A stretch of 43,733 bases of DNA, from the NCBI GenBank assembly GCA_018058545.1, contig JAGOZU010000019.1:1-43733 (forward strand), in the 5' to 3' direction. This stretch comes from Promineifilum sp. (GTDB taxonomy: Bacteria; Chloroflexota; Anaerolineae; Promineifilales; Promineifilaceae). Below are positions 25,459 through 33,724 of this stretch, one piece after another. The notes beneath the pieces were generated by a model. It worked only from the letters and a program-made list of their open reading frames with translations, ran no database searches and was not told the origin of the DNA. A program made the translations under genes and the position numbers. Position 1 is the first letter of the stretch. Each line of letters opens with the position of its first letter.

Positions 25459-26034
25459 ATGAACCGACGACCGACCGCCTTGATCATCATCGCCGCCGTC
25501 GCGGTGTTAGCCATCGTCCTGGCCGGGCCGCGACTCCCGGCCGCCCTGGCCCACGGCATCGGCACGCCCCAGGTGCTGAACGCCCCCGCCGGGCCTTATA
25601 TGCTGTCGGCCTGGACCGATCCCGACCCCTTGCGAGCCGACGAAACCCACGTGGTCGTGGCCGTCATCGACCCCGACACGCGCGAGATGATCGTCTCCGG
25701 CGTCGAGGTGGCCGTGACAATGACCTCGATGGACGATCCGTCCGTCGTCCATCGCGCGGTGGCGGGGACCGACAGCGTCAACCAACTGCTCTACGCGGCC
25801 GAATTCAACGGCCGGGTGAGCGAAGGACCATGGCGCGTGGGCGTCATGGCCACTGGCGCGCAAGGGACGAGCGATGAGATCGTGTTCGAGGTCGAAATCG
25901 ACCCGGCACGAGGCAATCGCTGGCTGTGGATCGGTCTGGGCGGCATGGCGGTCCTCGTCGCCGGCTGGCTTTTCCTGTCGATGCAGCCGGAGCGACCGGC
26001 ACGCGCCGCGCGTCGCCGCCGGGCCGCCGGGTAA
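25459..26034 (+). CDS. FixH-like membrane-anchored protein
   Basis: A 191-residue protein with an N-terminal signal or anchor (LIIIAAVAVLAIVLAG), a beta-sandwich domain (about 45-150: AHGIGTPQVLNAPAGPYMLSAWTDPDPLRADETHVVVAVID, MTSMDD) and a C-terminal helix WLWIGLGGMAVLVAGWLFL followed by an Arg-rich tail. The ATG lies 4 bp after the polyferredoxin stop, so the two are coupled. FixH/CcoH proteins help assemble copper-containing oxidases; the domain here is only distantly similar, and a YtkA-type chaperone role is an alternative. It closes a four-gene set running from SulP. Confidence 0.72.
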   Translation: MNRRPTALIIIAAVAVLAIVLAGPRLPAALAHGIGTPQVLNAPAGPYMLSAWTDPDPLRADETHVVVAVIDPDTREMIVSGVEVAVTMTSMDDPSVVHRAVAGTDSVNQLLYAAEFNGRVSEGPWRVGVMATGAQGTSDEIVFEVEIDPARGNRWLWIGLGGMAVLVAGWLFLSMQPERPARAARRRRAAG

Positions 26035-26369
26035 GGACAAACCACCGTCCTTATGTCATCCCAAATGCAACAATTTTCGACAGTTGCGCGTTTCTATTGC
26101 CGGTAGTGTTTGAACCATGTATTAGGAGCACCCCAAAACCGCGACTCATAAGGTATCCAATAGAGCGGGATCAGGGGGTATATTATGGTCAACCACGGCT
26201 ATATATAGGGGTATCCGGCAACCGTCACACCTAATTGTTGGTACGTTTGAAGAAGCTGTCGGACCTCTCCCACTCTCACAGTTTTCTTTAACATAGTCGA
26301 TTCCTAAAAAATTCGCAGGTTTTAAGACAAATCAAGGGAATCGCCATTGTGCCCCTCCCTGGGCTGTGC
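26035..26369. other. Gene-free AT-rich gap upstream of dnaA
   Basis: The stretch has no convincing coding frame, tRNA or DnaA-box cluster (no TTATCCACA or close relative). It is markedly richer in A/T than flanking genes. With 26376-26618 the gap before dnaA is 584 bp. Confidence 0.5.
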
Positions 26370-26375
26370 TAGAAT
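26368..26375 (+). promoter_or_regulatory. Extended -10 promoter candidate for dnaA
   Basis: TAGAAT (26370-26375) is preceded by GTGC, which supplies a TGn-type extended -10. The -35 region is poor. If used, the dnaA leader would be about 240 nt; it contains a stem with ACGATGT and ACATCGT arms near 26401-26432 and the 14-bp palindrome CAAGCGGCCGCTTG at 26590-26603 just before the ribosome site. Confidence 0.4.
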
Positions 26376-26618
26376 GGCTTCACCATCGAGACAGGGCAGC
26401 GACGATGTTGCCGAAGAGTCGCCGACATCGTTGACGCCCGGTTCGCCGGACCGCCCGCGCCCGTGTGGCTGAACGAAGAACCGTCGGGGTTGTGAAAGAG
26501 GGATTCACCTCCTCACTCGTGGGATCTTGCGCCCTCTTGTCCGTGATAGAACAATGTAAGCGGTTGGTTAGACCGAGACTCATACTTGCCAAGCGGCCGC
26601 TTGCCGAGAGGTTGTGGA

Positions 26619-28022
26619 ATGGGAACAGGAACATTGTCGCCGGAAGCGGTCTGGAAGGCCGCTCTGGGAGAACTCGAAATGCAAATGACCAGGGCCACCT
26701 TCACCACGTGGCTCCAGGGCACGCGGGCGCTTTCCTGGGAAGAGGATGATTTCGTCGTCGGCGTGCGCAACGACTTCGCCAAGGACTGGCTGGAGAATCG
26801 CCTGCTGGACCTGATCGAGCGTACCCTGTCAGGCACGGCCAATCGGCGGCTCAATGTGCGCTTCGTCGTCTGGTCGGATGAAATCATCGCCCCGTCAACC
26901 ACGATGGTTCCGGCCAATGGCAAGGTCGACCTGAAGCCCGCGGCCGCCCGGCCCACCCTGACCGGCAGGAGCGAGGAGCGCGCCACGGATAGCCCGCTGC
27001 TCAACCAGCGCTACACCTTCGGCACATTCATCGTGGGGGCCAACAACCGGCTGGCCCACGCCGCCGCCCTCTCCGTTGCCGAGAACCCCGGCCAGACCTA
27101 CAACCCGCTCTTCATCTATGGCGGCGTCGGGCTGGGCAAGACCCATCTGCTGCACGCCATCGGCCATCGCTGCCTGCAGGACGGCTACCTCGTACGCTAC
27201 ATCTCGGCCGAAGCGTTCACCAACGATATGGTCATGGCCATCCGCACCAAGCAGACGCAGGAGTTCCGCGACCGCTACCGCAAGGTGGACGTTCTGCTCG
27301 TCGACGACATCCAGTTCATCGCCGGCAAGGAAGGCACGCAGGACGAGTTTTTCCACACCTTCAACGACCTGCACAGTCACGGCAAACAAGTGATCATCTC
27401 CAGCGACCGCCCGCCGAAGTCATTGGCGACGCTGGAGGAGCGACTCCTGTCTCGCTTCGAGTGGGGGCTGACAGCCGACGTGCAGCCGCCCGACGAGGAG
27501 ACGCGGCGGGCCATTCTGCTGGCCAAGGCCGAGGAACAAAGCTGGCGCGTCCCCTCAAACGTGATCGAATTCATCGCCCACAACTCGCGGCAGAATATCC
27601 GCGAACTGGAAGGGGCGCTCAACAAGGTCGTAGCCTTCGCCAATCTGACCGATCAGCCGGTCGATCTTGAACTGACCACGATGGCCCTGGCCGACAGCTT
27701 GCGCCGGACCGAGCGCGTTGGCGTGGAACAGGTCATCGATATGGTCTGCCGCTATTACGACGTCTCCACGGAAGCCCTCATCAGCAGCAGCCGCAAGAGC
27801 GCCATCGCCTACCCGCGCCAGGTGGCCATGTACCTGTCGCGCACGGAGACCGATGCCTCGTTGCCGCAGATCGGCGCGATGATGGGACCACGTGACCATA
27901 CCACCGTCCTGCACGGCTGCGAGAAAATCGCCGGGCTGGCCGATACCGACCCCCAATTGCGGCGCGACCTGATGGAAATCAAGGCCATGCTCTATGACCG
28001 TCAGGCGGCGGCCGTCCGTTGA
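26619..28022 (+). CDS. dnaA: Chromosomal replication initiator DnaA
   Basis: DnaA binds the replication origin and opens it. The 467-residue protein has domain I (about 1-80, including MTRATFTTWLQGT), a short linker, the AAA+ domain with Walker A GGVGLGKTH (168-176) and Walker B VLLVDDIQF (225-233), and the C-terminal DNA-binding domain with ISSSRKSAIAYPRQVAMYLSR and the signature GPRDHTTVLHGCEKI. The ATG at 26619 follows GAGAGG by 7 nt, so an 11-residue upstream TTG extension is rejected. dnaN is not adjacent and no DnaA-box cluster is visible on either side, so the origin is probably elsewhere. Confidence 0.97.
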   Translation: MGTGTLSPEAVWKAALGELEMQMTRATFTTWLQGTRALSWEEDDFVVGVRNDFAKDWLENRLLDLIERTLSGTANRRLNVRFVVWSDEIIAPSTTMVPANGKVDLKPAAARPTLTGRSEERATDSPLLNQRYTFGTFIVGANNRLAHAAALSVAENPGQTYNPLFIYGGVGLGKTHLLHAIGHRCLQDGYLVRYISAEAFTNDMVMAIRTKQTQEFRDRYRKVDVLLVDDIQFIAGKEGTQDEFFHTFNDLHSHGKQVIISSDRPPKSLATLEERLLSRFEWGLTADVQPPDEETRRAILLAKAEEQSWRVPSNVIEFIAHNSRQNIRELEGALNKVVAFANLTDQPVDLELTTMALADSLRRTERVGVEQVIDMVCRYYDVSTEALISSSRKSAIAYPRQVAMYLSRTETDASLPQIGAMMGPRDHTTVLHGCEKIAGLADTDPQLRRDLMEIKAMLYDRQAAAVR

Positions 28023-28334
28023 CGGGTCGTCTTTAACCAAAACCAAGGTTTCAAACCCCTCCATAAAGAGCGTCGGAAGCGCGGCCCAGGGAACTCCCCC
28101 ATCGCGCACTTCCGGCGCTCATTCTCATTTTGACCGGCCTGTTGGACACATAGCAATACTCTGGCGGTTATATTGCTTCCCGGCCCGGTTGCCGGCGACC
28201 GGGTAACCCTGCCAAATCTCTCAGGAATATTGCCCCAACGAAGAGTGACGTTTATTATTACACTCCGAAAACCCTGGATGGCGGGTTCTCCATGAGTCCG
28301 TCTCCGTATATGATGGAGCAAGGAAAACATATTA
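28023..28334. other. Leader region between dnaA and the P-type ATPase
   Basis: A gene-free stretch. A stem with CCCGGT and ACCGGG arms around 28184-28202 is followed by CAAATCTCTCAGG, wording reminiscent of the 3' part of glycine-type riboswitches, but the rest of that fold is not recognisable. A promoter candidate lies at 28230-28258. Confidence 0.4.
28230..28258 (+). promoter_or_regulatory. Promoter candidate for the P-type ATPase
   Basis: TTGCCC (28230-28235) and TATTAT (28253-28258) are 17 bp apart. The start codon follows about 76 nt downstream. Confidence 0.5.
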
Positions 28335-31100
28335 ATGAAACAAGATTGGTATAAATTGACCGTCGAGCAGGCGCTGCAAGCGCTGGGCACCTCGGCCGAT
28401 AATGGGCTGTCAACGGCCGAGGCCGACAAGCGACTCGCCGAATATGGCCCAAACGAACTGCAAGAGAAAGGTGGCCGCTCGCGGTGGGAAATTCTGTGGG
28501 AGCAGTTCACCAACATCCTGACTGTTCTGCTGATCCTGGCCGCCCTTGTCTCGATGTTCCTGGGCGACTGGATCGAAGCCGTCGCTATCCTCGTCATCGT
28601 CGTCCTCAACGGCATCCTCGGCTATACGCAGGAATATCAGGCCGAGCAATCGATGGCGGCGCTGAAGAAGATGTCGGTGCCCATCGTGCGCGTGCGGCGC
28701 GACGGCAAGCTGCGCGAGATCTCGGCCCGCGACCTTGTCCCCGGCGATATCGTCGTGCTGGAGACGGGCAACATCGTCCCCGCCGACGGCCGCGTCATCA
28801 ACGGCGTCAACCTGCGTGCCGAGGAAGCCGCCCTGACCGGCGAATCGGAACCGGTGGAGAAAGACCACAACCGCGTCTTCGACGCCGACCGCGCGCTGGG
28901 CGACCGCAAGAACATGGTCTATAGCGGCACGCTGATCAACTACGGCCGCGGCGAGTTCGCCGTCGGCGCCACCGGCATGGCCACCGAGCTGGGGCATATC
29001 GCCAATCTGATCCAGGGCGTGGAAGAGGAAGATACGCCGCTGCAACACCGACTTCACCGATTGGGGCAGGTGCTGGCCTATGGCGCGCTGGTGCTGGTGA
29101 TCCTGGTCTTCGTCCTGGGCTTGCTCCAGCAAGGCACGGACAACATCCAGGAGCTTTTGCTGACGGCCGTCAGTCTGGCCGTGGCCGCCATTCCCGAGGC
29201 GCTGACCGCCGTGGTCACCATCGCCCTGTCGCTGGGCGCGCAACGAATGCTCAAGCGCCACGCGCTCATCCGGCGCCTGCCGGCCGTGGAGACGCTGGGA
29301 TCGGTGACGATCATCTGCTCCGACAAGACGGGCACCCTGACGCTGAACCGCATGACCGTCCAGGTGCTCGACATGGCCAACCACTCCTATCGCTTTAAGC
29401 ACAATGACACCTCGAACCAACTGGAGATGGAGCGCTCGGGCGGCCGCGAGATAACCTCGGAGGACAACCCGACGCTCGACCTGCTGCTGATCGGCGGCGC
29501 GCTCAACAGCGACGCCACGCTGAGCACCGAGGGCGACACCATGCTGGCCATCGGCGACCCGACCGAGGCCGCCCTGGTCCACGCCGCCGCGCTGGCCGGC
29601 CTGCCCAAGCCGGAGCTGGAGAGCGCTTTCCCGCGCGTGATCGAACTACCCTTCGATTCCGTGCGCAAACGCATGACCACGCTCCACAAGCTGCCCGAAA
29701 ACGACGAAAAACTGCCGGGCACGGTGGCCGCCATCTGGGGCAAAAAGTTCACCGACGACAACGAGCGGCCGCCCTACATCGCCTTCACCAAGGGCGCCAT
29801 CGACGGCCTGCTGGATATCTCGCCCACCTTGTGGGACGAGGGAACCATCAAGCCAATGGATGAGGCCTGGCGGACGCGCATCATGAAGTCCCACGACGAC
29901 ATGGCCGGCAAAGGCATGCGCGTGCTGGGCGTAGCCATTAAACCCTGGGATCAGCCCCCGGCCGAGACAACCGAGAAGGAACTGGAGCACGACCTCATTT
30001 TCCTGGGCATGTTCGGCATGATCGACCCGCCACGACCGGAAGTGAAGGACGCGGTGGCCAGCTGCAAGGCCGCGGGCATCCGGCCGGTCATGATCACCGG
30101 CGACCACCCGCTGACCGCCCGCCACATCGCCCAGCAGATCGGCATCAGCGATAACGGCAACTTCATCACCGGGCAAGAGCTGGATCGCATCTCGCCCAGC
30201 GAACTGGAGGAACGGGTGAAGAACGTCTCCGTCTTTGCCCGCGTCTCGCCGGAGCACAAGCTGCGACTGATCGACGTCTACCAGAAACAGGGCAACATCG
30301 TCTCCATGACCGGCGACGGCGTGAACGACGCCCCCGCCCTGAAGAAGGCCGACATCGGCGTGGCTATGGGCATCACCGGCACGGACGTGGCCAAGAGCGC
30401 GGCCGAGATGGTGTTGCTGGACGACAACTTCGCCACCATCGTGGCCGCCGTGGAGGAAGGCCGTGTCATCTACGACAACATCCGGCGCTTCATCAAATAC
30501 CTGCTCACCTGCAACGCCAGTGAGATCGCCGTCATGCTCATCGGCCCGTTTCTGGGGATGCCGCTGCCGTTGCTGCCGCTGCAAATCCTGTGGATGAACC
30601 TGGTGACCGATGGCCTGCCGGCCCTGGCGCTGGGCATCGAGCCACCGGAGGAGGACGTCATGCGACGGCCGCCCTATTCGGCCACGGAGAGCGTCTTCGG
30701 CCGTGGAATGCCGACCTTCATCGCCGTCTTTGGCGTCCTGCTCAGCATCCTGGCCATCGTCATGGGCTACTCCCTGTGGCACGAAGGAGACACCGGCTGG
30801 CAAACGGCCCTCTTCACCACCCTGGTCTTCTCCCAGCTGGCGATGGCCCTGTCGGTCCGCTCCGAGCAGCAATCGCTGTTCCGGACCGGCCTGCTGACCA
30901 ACAAGCCGATGTTGGGCGCGATCGTCGTGACGATCCTGCTGCAGCTCATCCTCGTCTATTGGGGACCGGCCCAGCGGCTCTTCCATCTGGAGGCGCTGAC
31001 CGCCCGCGACCTGGGGTTGTCGTTCCTTATCAGCCTGCTGGTGCTCGTCTTTGTGGAAATCTGGAAAGCAGTGGCGCGTTCGCGCAGTAAAAGCGTATAA
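28335..31100 (+). CDS. P-type cation ATPase, Ca2+ (SERCA/PMCA-like) type
   Basis: A 921-residue P2-type ATPase that exports a cation, most likely Ca2+, at the cost of ATP. Domains in order: N-terminal cation ATPase domain ([14 protein letters not shown]), first helices, actuator domain with [10 protein letters not shown], helix M4 with PEALTAVVT, phosphorylation site CSDKTGTLT (Asp at about 330), nucleotide domain with FTKGAID, hinge [22 protein letters not shown], and M5-M6 with NASEIAV and [13 protein letters not shown]. The M4 PEAL and M6 NLVTD sequences fit the Ca2+ pump group; Mn2+ or mixed ions are alternatives. Ribosome site AAGGA is rather far (about 11 nt). A strong terminator follows. 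Confidence 0.93.
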   Translation: MKQDWYKLTVEQALQALGTSADNGLSTAEADKRLAEYGPNELQEKGGRSRWEILWEQFTNILTVLLILAALVSMFLGDWIEAVAILVIVVLNGILGYTQEYQAEQSMAALKKMSVPIVRVRRDGKLREISARDLVPGDIVVLETGNIVPADGRVINGVNLRAEEAALTGESEPVEKDHNRVFDADRALGDRKNMVYSGTLINYGRGEFAVGATGMATELGHIANLIQGVEEEDTPLQHRLHRLGQVLAYGALVLVILVFVLGLLQQGTDNIQELLLTAVSLAVAAIPEALTAVVTIALSLGAQRMLKRHALIRRLPAVETLGSVTIICSDKTGTLTLNRMTVQVLDMANHSYRFKHNDTSNQLEMERSGGREITSEDNPTLDLLLIGGALNSDATLSTEGDTMLAIGDPTEAALVHAAALAGLPKPELESAFPRVIELPFDSVRKRMTTLHKLPENDEKLPGTVAAIWGKKFTDDNERPPYIAFTKGAIDGLLDISPTLWDEGTIKPMDEAWRTRIMKSHDDMAGKGMRVLGVAIKPWDQPPAETTEKELEHDLIFLGMFGMIDPPRPEVKDAVASCKAAGIRPVMITGDHPLTARHIAQQIGISDNGNFITGQELDRISPSELEERVKNVSVFARVSPEHKLRLIDVYQKQGNIVSMTGDGVNDAPALKKADIGVAMGITGTDVAKSAAEMVLLDDNFATIVAAVEEGRVIYDNIRRFIKYLLTCNASEIAVMLIGPFLGMPLPLLPLQILWMNLVTDGLPALALGIEPPEEDVMRRPPYSATESVFGRGMPTFIAVFGVLLSILAIVMGYSLWHEGDTGWQTALFTTLVFSQLAMALSVRSEQQSLFRTGLLTNKPMLGAIVVTILLQLILVYWGPAQRLFHLEALTARDLGLSFLISLLVLVFVEIWKAVARSRSKSV

Positions 31101-31134
31101 TTACTTACCAATTAATTCCGGAGGGACGGAAAGC

Positions 31135-31175
31135 AAAAACGGAACGTGGATTGACCGCGTTCCGTTTTTGTTTTT
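31135..31175 (+). terminator. Rho-independent terminator after the P-type ATPase
   Basis: A perfect 12-bp stem (AAAAACGGAACG, 31135-31146, pairing with 31158-31169) with an 11-nt loop is followed by further T residues to 31175. The A-rich left arm means it could also end the converging Nudix transcript. Confidence 0.9.
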
Positions 31176-31201
31176 ATGGCGTGTGGCGGGCCGGAGGGAG
31201 A

Positions 31202-31726
31202 TCAATCCAGATAGGCCAGCAGTTCGCGCAAGCCGATGATGGTCTTGCTGTCGTGGAACTCGCGGCCGTCGAGCATCCGCCGCACCTCGTCGAGCGTCAG
31301 CTCCACCCGCTCGATCTCCTCGGTGGCCTCCGGCGCGGCCCCCACCTCGACCAGGTCCAGCCCCAGAAAAACGTGGATGCGCTCGGTGCAGTAGCCGGGC
31401 GAGACGAAGAACTCGGCCGCGGGCAGCAGCCGCCCGGCACGATAGCCCACTTCCTCGCTCAGCTCGGCCTGGGCGCGGGCCACGATGTCGTCATCGGGGC
31501 CTTCCAGCTTCCCGGCCGGTATCTCCAGCAGGTCGCGGCCGACCACGGGGCGCGGCTGGCGCACGAGGACGACCCGGTCGCCCAGGAAGGGCACAACGGC
31601 CACCCCGCCATGATGCTCGACCACATCGAACGGGACGATCTCGCCTCCCCTGAAGCGCACGCGGCCGCGCTTGAGGGTCAGGATAGACCCCTGATAGACC
31701 GTCTGTTTCTCCAGCCACTCGGCCAT
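31202..31726 (-). CDS. nudF: Nudix hydrolase, ADP-ribose pyrophosphatase type
   Basis: A 174-residue Nudix hydrolase that would cleave ADP-ribose or a related nucleoside diphosphate sugar. The N-terminal beta region (VYQGSILTLKRGRVRF) and EIPAGKLEG lead into the Nudix box, which here reads GKLEGPDDDIVARAQAELSEEVGY: the essential ELxEE core is intact, while the first Glu is replaced by Asp and the usual Arg by Ala, with one residue inserted. ERIHVFLGLDL downstream fits the ADP-ribose subgroup. The ATG overlaps the stop of a 13-codon upstream frame (TGATG). Loss of the Arg is seen in other members, so activity is likely. Confidence 0.88.
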   Translation of the reverse strand: MAEWLEKQTVYQGSILTLKRGRVRFRGGEIVPFDVVEHHGGVAVVPFLGDRVVLVRQPRPVVGRDLLEIPAGKLEGPDDDIVARAQAELSEEVGYRAGRLLPAAEFFVSPGYCTERIHVFLGLDLVEVGAAPEATEEIERVELTLDEVRRMLDGREFHDSKTIIGLRELLAYLD

Positions 31727-31767
31727 CAGAGCCGCCGAACCGTGTTGCCGCCGGGATATTGAATCAT
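31726..31767 (-). CDS. Thirteen-codon upstream ORF coupled to the Nudix gene
   Basis: A short frame, MIQYPGGNTVRRL, begins at 31767, 8 nt after a perfect TATAAT, and its TGA overlaps the Nudix ATG as TGATG. It is not in the Nudix frame. The arrangement would let a leaderless transcript be translated first and feed ribosomes to the Nudix start, which has no clear ribosome site of its own. It may be a regulatory leader peptide or a passive coupling device. Confidence 0.45.
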   Translation of the reverse strand: MIQYPGGNTVRRL

Positions 31768-31775
31768 GGGTCGGG

Positions 31776-31781
31776 ATTATA
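31776..31781 (-). promoter_or_regulatory. -10 box TATAAT of the Nudix transcript
   Basis: A perfect TATAAT on the minus strand, 8 nt before the upstream ORF start and 50 nt before the Nudix ATG. No strong -35 is visible. Confidence 0.55.
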
Positions 31782-32037
31782 CTCCACGAAAAATCAGAAT
31801 AGTAGCCTTGGCAAAGGCCTGCCCGGCGGCCGCTTGCCTTTCATCCAATCCTAAGCCGGGCATTACACATTTTTTACGTTTCCATTGCAAACTACCAGTA
31901 TGCCTGAATGACTGGGCATGGAAACAGACGGCCGGTCGGTGGGATTTCCTCCTTATTCCTCCTCCAAAGACCGCCGGTCGGCCGCCTGAATCCACTTATT
32001 GGCTTGACAGGATATTTACAAATTAATCATGGGTACC
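31782..32037. other. Gene-free stretch upstream of the hairpin pair
   Basis: No convincing coding frame or RNA gene. Two direct copies of a CCGGTCGG word occur near 31933 and 31975. Together with the following hairpin element it separates the Nudix and HtrA-like genes by 540 bp. Confidence 0.4.
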
Positions 32038-32186
32038 GTAGGGGTCAGGCAACCGGGCAACCATCTCCATGGAAACGCGCGGCCCCCCTTCCCGGTTGCC
32101 TGACCCTTCTGCCAAGAGGGCGAGGCAGCGGCGAATGAGGGTGGTTCTGCAAAACGATGATGATTTCGCCGCTGCCTCGCCCCTAC
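32038..32186. repeat. Compound element of two perfect hairpins with GTAGGGG/CCCCTAC ends
   Basis: First hairpin: a 16-bp perfect inverted repeat (GGGTCAGGCAACCGGG, 32042-32057, with 32091-32106). Second hairpin: an 18-bp perfect inverted repeat (32118-32135 with 32165-32182; left arm GGGCGAGGCAGCGGCGAA). They are 11 bp apart, and the outermost 7 bases on each side are also inverted copies. The arms differ in sequence, so this is not one duplicated hairpin. It has the look of a mosaic REP-type or small transposon-derived element. Confidence 0.75.
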
Positions 32187-32266
32187 CCCTGGCCCTGATA
32201 CAACATCAAGCGTTATTGTTCGTATTGTTTAGCGGGTTTCAGCCGCAATCATAATTTGGAGAAAAT

Positions 32267-33592
32267 ATGAGATCACGCCTTTCTGTTTTGTTCGCTCTGG
32301 CCGCGCTGGCGGCCCTGCTTCTGACCGGATGTAGCCTCGGTGACATGGCATCGTCTGCGTTGCCGATCGTCGGCAATGTGGCCACTACTGTCGCCGGCAC
32401 CGTCGCCGACACCGTCGGGCAGCAATTACCCACCATCGCCGCCTCGGCCGGGGTCATCACCGACAAGGCCGGGGCCGCCTTGGAGACCGTTTCCCAGATT
32501 AACCCCACCGCCGAGCCTGAGGCCGTGGAGCAAGTCCCGCCGGTCATCGAGCCGGTCCCCGTGCCGATCACCAGCGACGAGCAGACGCTCATCGACCTGT
32601 ACAAGCGCGTCAATCCCGGCGTCGTCACCATCTACATGACCTCCGGCAGCGGCTCGGGCTTCATCATCGACGCCGAAGGTTACATCGTCACCAACAACCA
32701 CGTCATCGCCGAAGGTGGCCCCATCACCGTTTACTTCCACGACGGCGACGTGCGCACGGCCGAACTGGTGGGCACCGATCCCCAGGGCGACATCGCCCTG
32801 CTGAAGGTCGACGCCGCGGAAGGCGACCTGATCGCCCTGCCGCTGGGCGATTCCAACACGCTGCAGGTGGGCCAATCGGTCATCGCCATCGGTGCGCCGT
32901 TCAACCTGCCAAACACCCTGACCACGGGCATCATCAGCGGCCTCAACCGCCAGATGCCGGTCGAGGAGCTGGGCCTGACCACCAACTACCAGACGCCCGA
33001 CGTCATCCAGACCGACGCGGCCATCAACCCCGGCAACTCGGGCGGCCCGCTGCTGACCATGTCGGGCGAGGTCGTAGGCGTCAACACGGCCATCGAATCG
33101 CCGGTGCGGGCCAATAGCGGCGTGGGCTTCGCCGTGCCCTCCAACGTGGTCAAGGTCATCATCAGCCAGTTGCGCGAGAGCGGCAGCGTCAGCTATCCGT
33201 GGCTGGGCATCGCCGGCGGCACGCTGACCCCCGACGCGGCCGAAGAGCTGGGCTTGTCCCGCAACACCCGCGGCGTGCTGATCAGCGAAGTGACCGAGGG
33301 CGGCCCGGCGGCGTTGGCCGGATTGCGCGGCCTCGACCCGGACACCATGACCGGAGCCGACATCATCATCGGCATCGATGACCTGGTTGTGCGCGAGTTC
33401 GACGACCTGCTCGGCTACATCGTGCAGCAGACGCAAGTGGGCCAGTCGGTCACACTGACCATTCTGCGCGACGGCCAGGAGACGACCCTGCCCTTGACCC
33501 TGGGCCAGCGGCCGGCCACGCTGAACACGCAGCCGGGACTTGAAGAGGGCCAGCAGATACCCCAGATGCCGGGGTTCCCGCAGCAGCCGTAG
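32267..33592 (+). CDS. htrA: HtrA/DegP-like trypsin-type protease with PDZ domain, lipoprotein
   Basis: A 441-residue envelope protease. The signal ends in LLLTGC (lipidated Cys at 22). A Ala/Thr/Pro-rich linker reaches to about residue 105. The trypsin-like domain has an intact triad: His145 (TNNHVI), Asp175 (GDIALLKV) and Ser258 (NPGNSGGP). A PDZ domain (about 305-420) begins YPWLGIAGG and contains ADIIIGIDDLVV. HtrA proteins degrade or refold damaged exported proteins. The ATG has GGAG 5 nt upstream. A strong terminator follows 80 bp downstream, making this a single-gene transcript. Confidence 0.93.
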   Translation: MRSRLSVLFALAALAALLLTGCSLGDMASSALPIVGNVATTVAGTVADTVGQQLPTIAASAGVITDKAGAALETVSQINPTAEPEAVEQVPPVIEPVPVPITSDEQTLIDLYKRVNPGVVTIYMTSGSGSGFIIDAEGYIVTNNHVIAEGGPITVYFHDGDVRTAELVGTDPQGDIALLKVDAAEGDLIALPLGDSNTLQVGQSVIAIGAPFNLPNTLTTGIISGLNRQMPVEELGLTTNYQTPDVIQTDAAINPGNSGGPLLTMSGEVVGVNTAIESPVRANSGVGFAVPSNVVKVIISQLRESGSVSYPWLGIAGGTLTPDAAEELGLSRNTRGVLISEVTEGGPAALAGLRGLDPDTMTGADIIIGIDDLVVREFDDLLGYIVQQTQVGQSVTLTILRDGQETTLPLTLGQRPATLNTQPGLEEGQQIPQMPGFPQQP

Positions 33593-33628
33593 TGGCCGCA
33601 GTTGGTGCGAAGGGACGGGTTTGGACGA

Positions 33629-33656
33629 CAGGCTGCCTGTCGCACCCGCCCCTGAA
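33629..33656 (+). other. Short hairpin downstream of the HtrA-like gene
   Basis: GACAGG and CCTGTC arms (around 33637-33651) are nested in an outer CGGGT/ACCCG pair. No T-run follows, so it probably protects the 3' end of the mRNA and does not itself terminate transcription. Confidence 0.4.
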
Positions 33657-33671
33657 TATTTCAGAACGTCG

Positions 33672-33713
33672 TTGCGCGACGGGGTTTGGTAACCCCGTCG
33701 CGCAATTTTTTAT
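33672..33713 (+). terminator. Rho-independent terminator after the HtrA-like gene
   Basis: A perfect 15-bp stem (TTGCGCGACGGGGTT, 33672-33686, with 33691-33705) and TGGT loop, followed by TTTTTTATT. Very strong on the plus strand; without a T-run on the minus strand it should not stop the converging restriction-enzyme transcript. Confidence 0.95.
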
Positions 33714-33724
33714 TAAGTAAGGGG

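Noticed and set aside
26035-26618. Replication origin upstream of dnaA
   Set aside because: No cluster of DnaA boxes and no dnaN nearby, despite an AT-rich stretch.
28184-28260. Glycine or yybP-ykoY riboswitch
   Set aside because: Only one short word matches; the conserved cores of either class are not present, so it is kept only as a low-scored observation.
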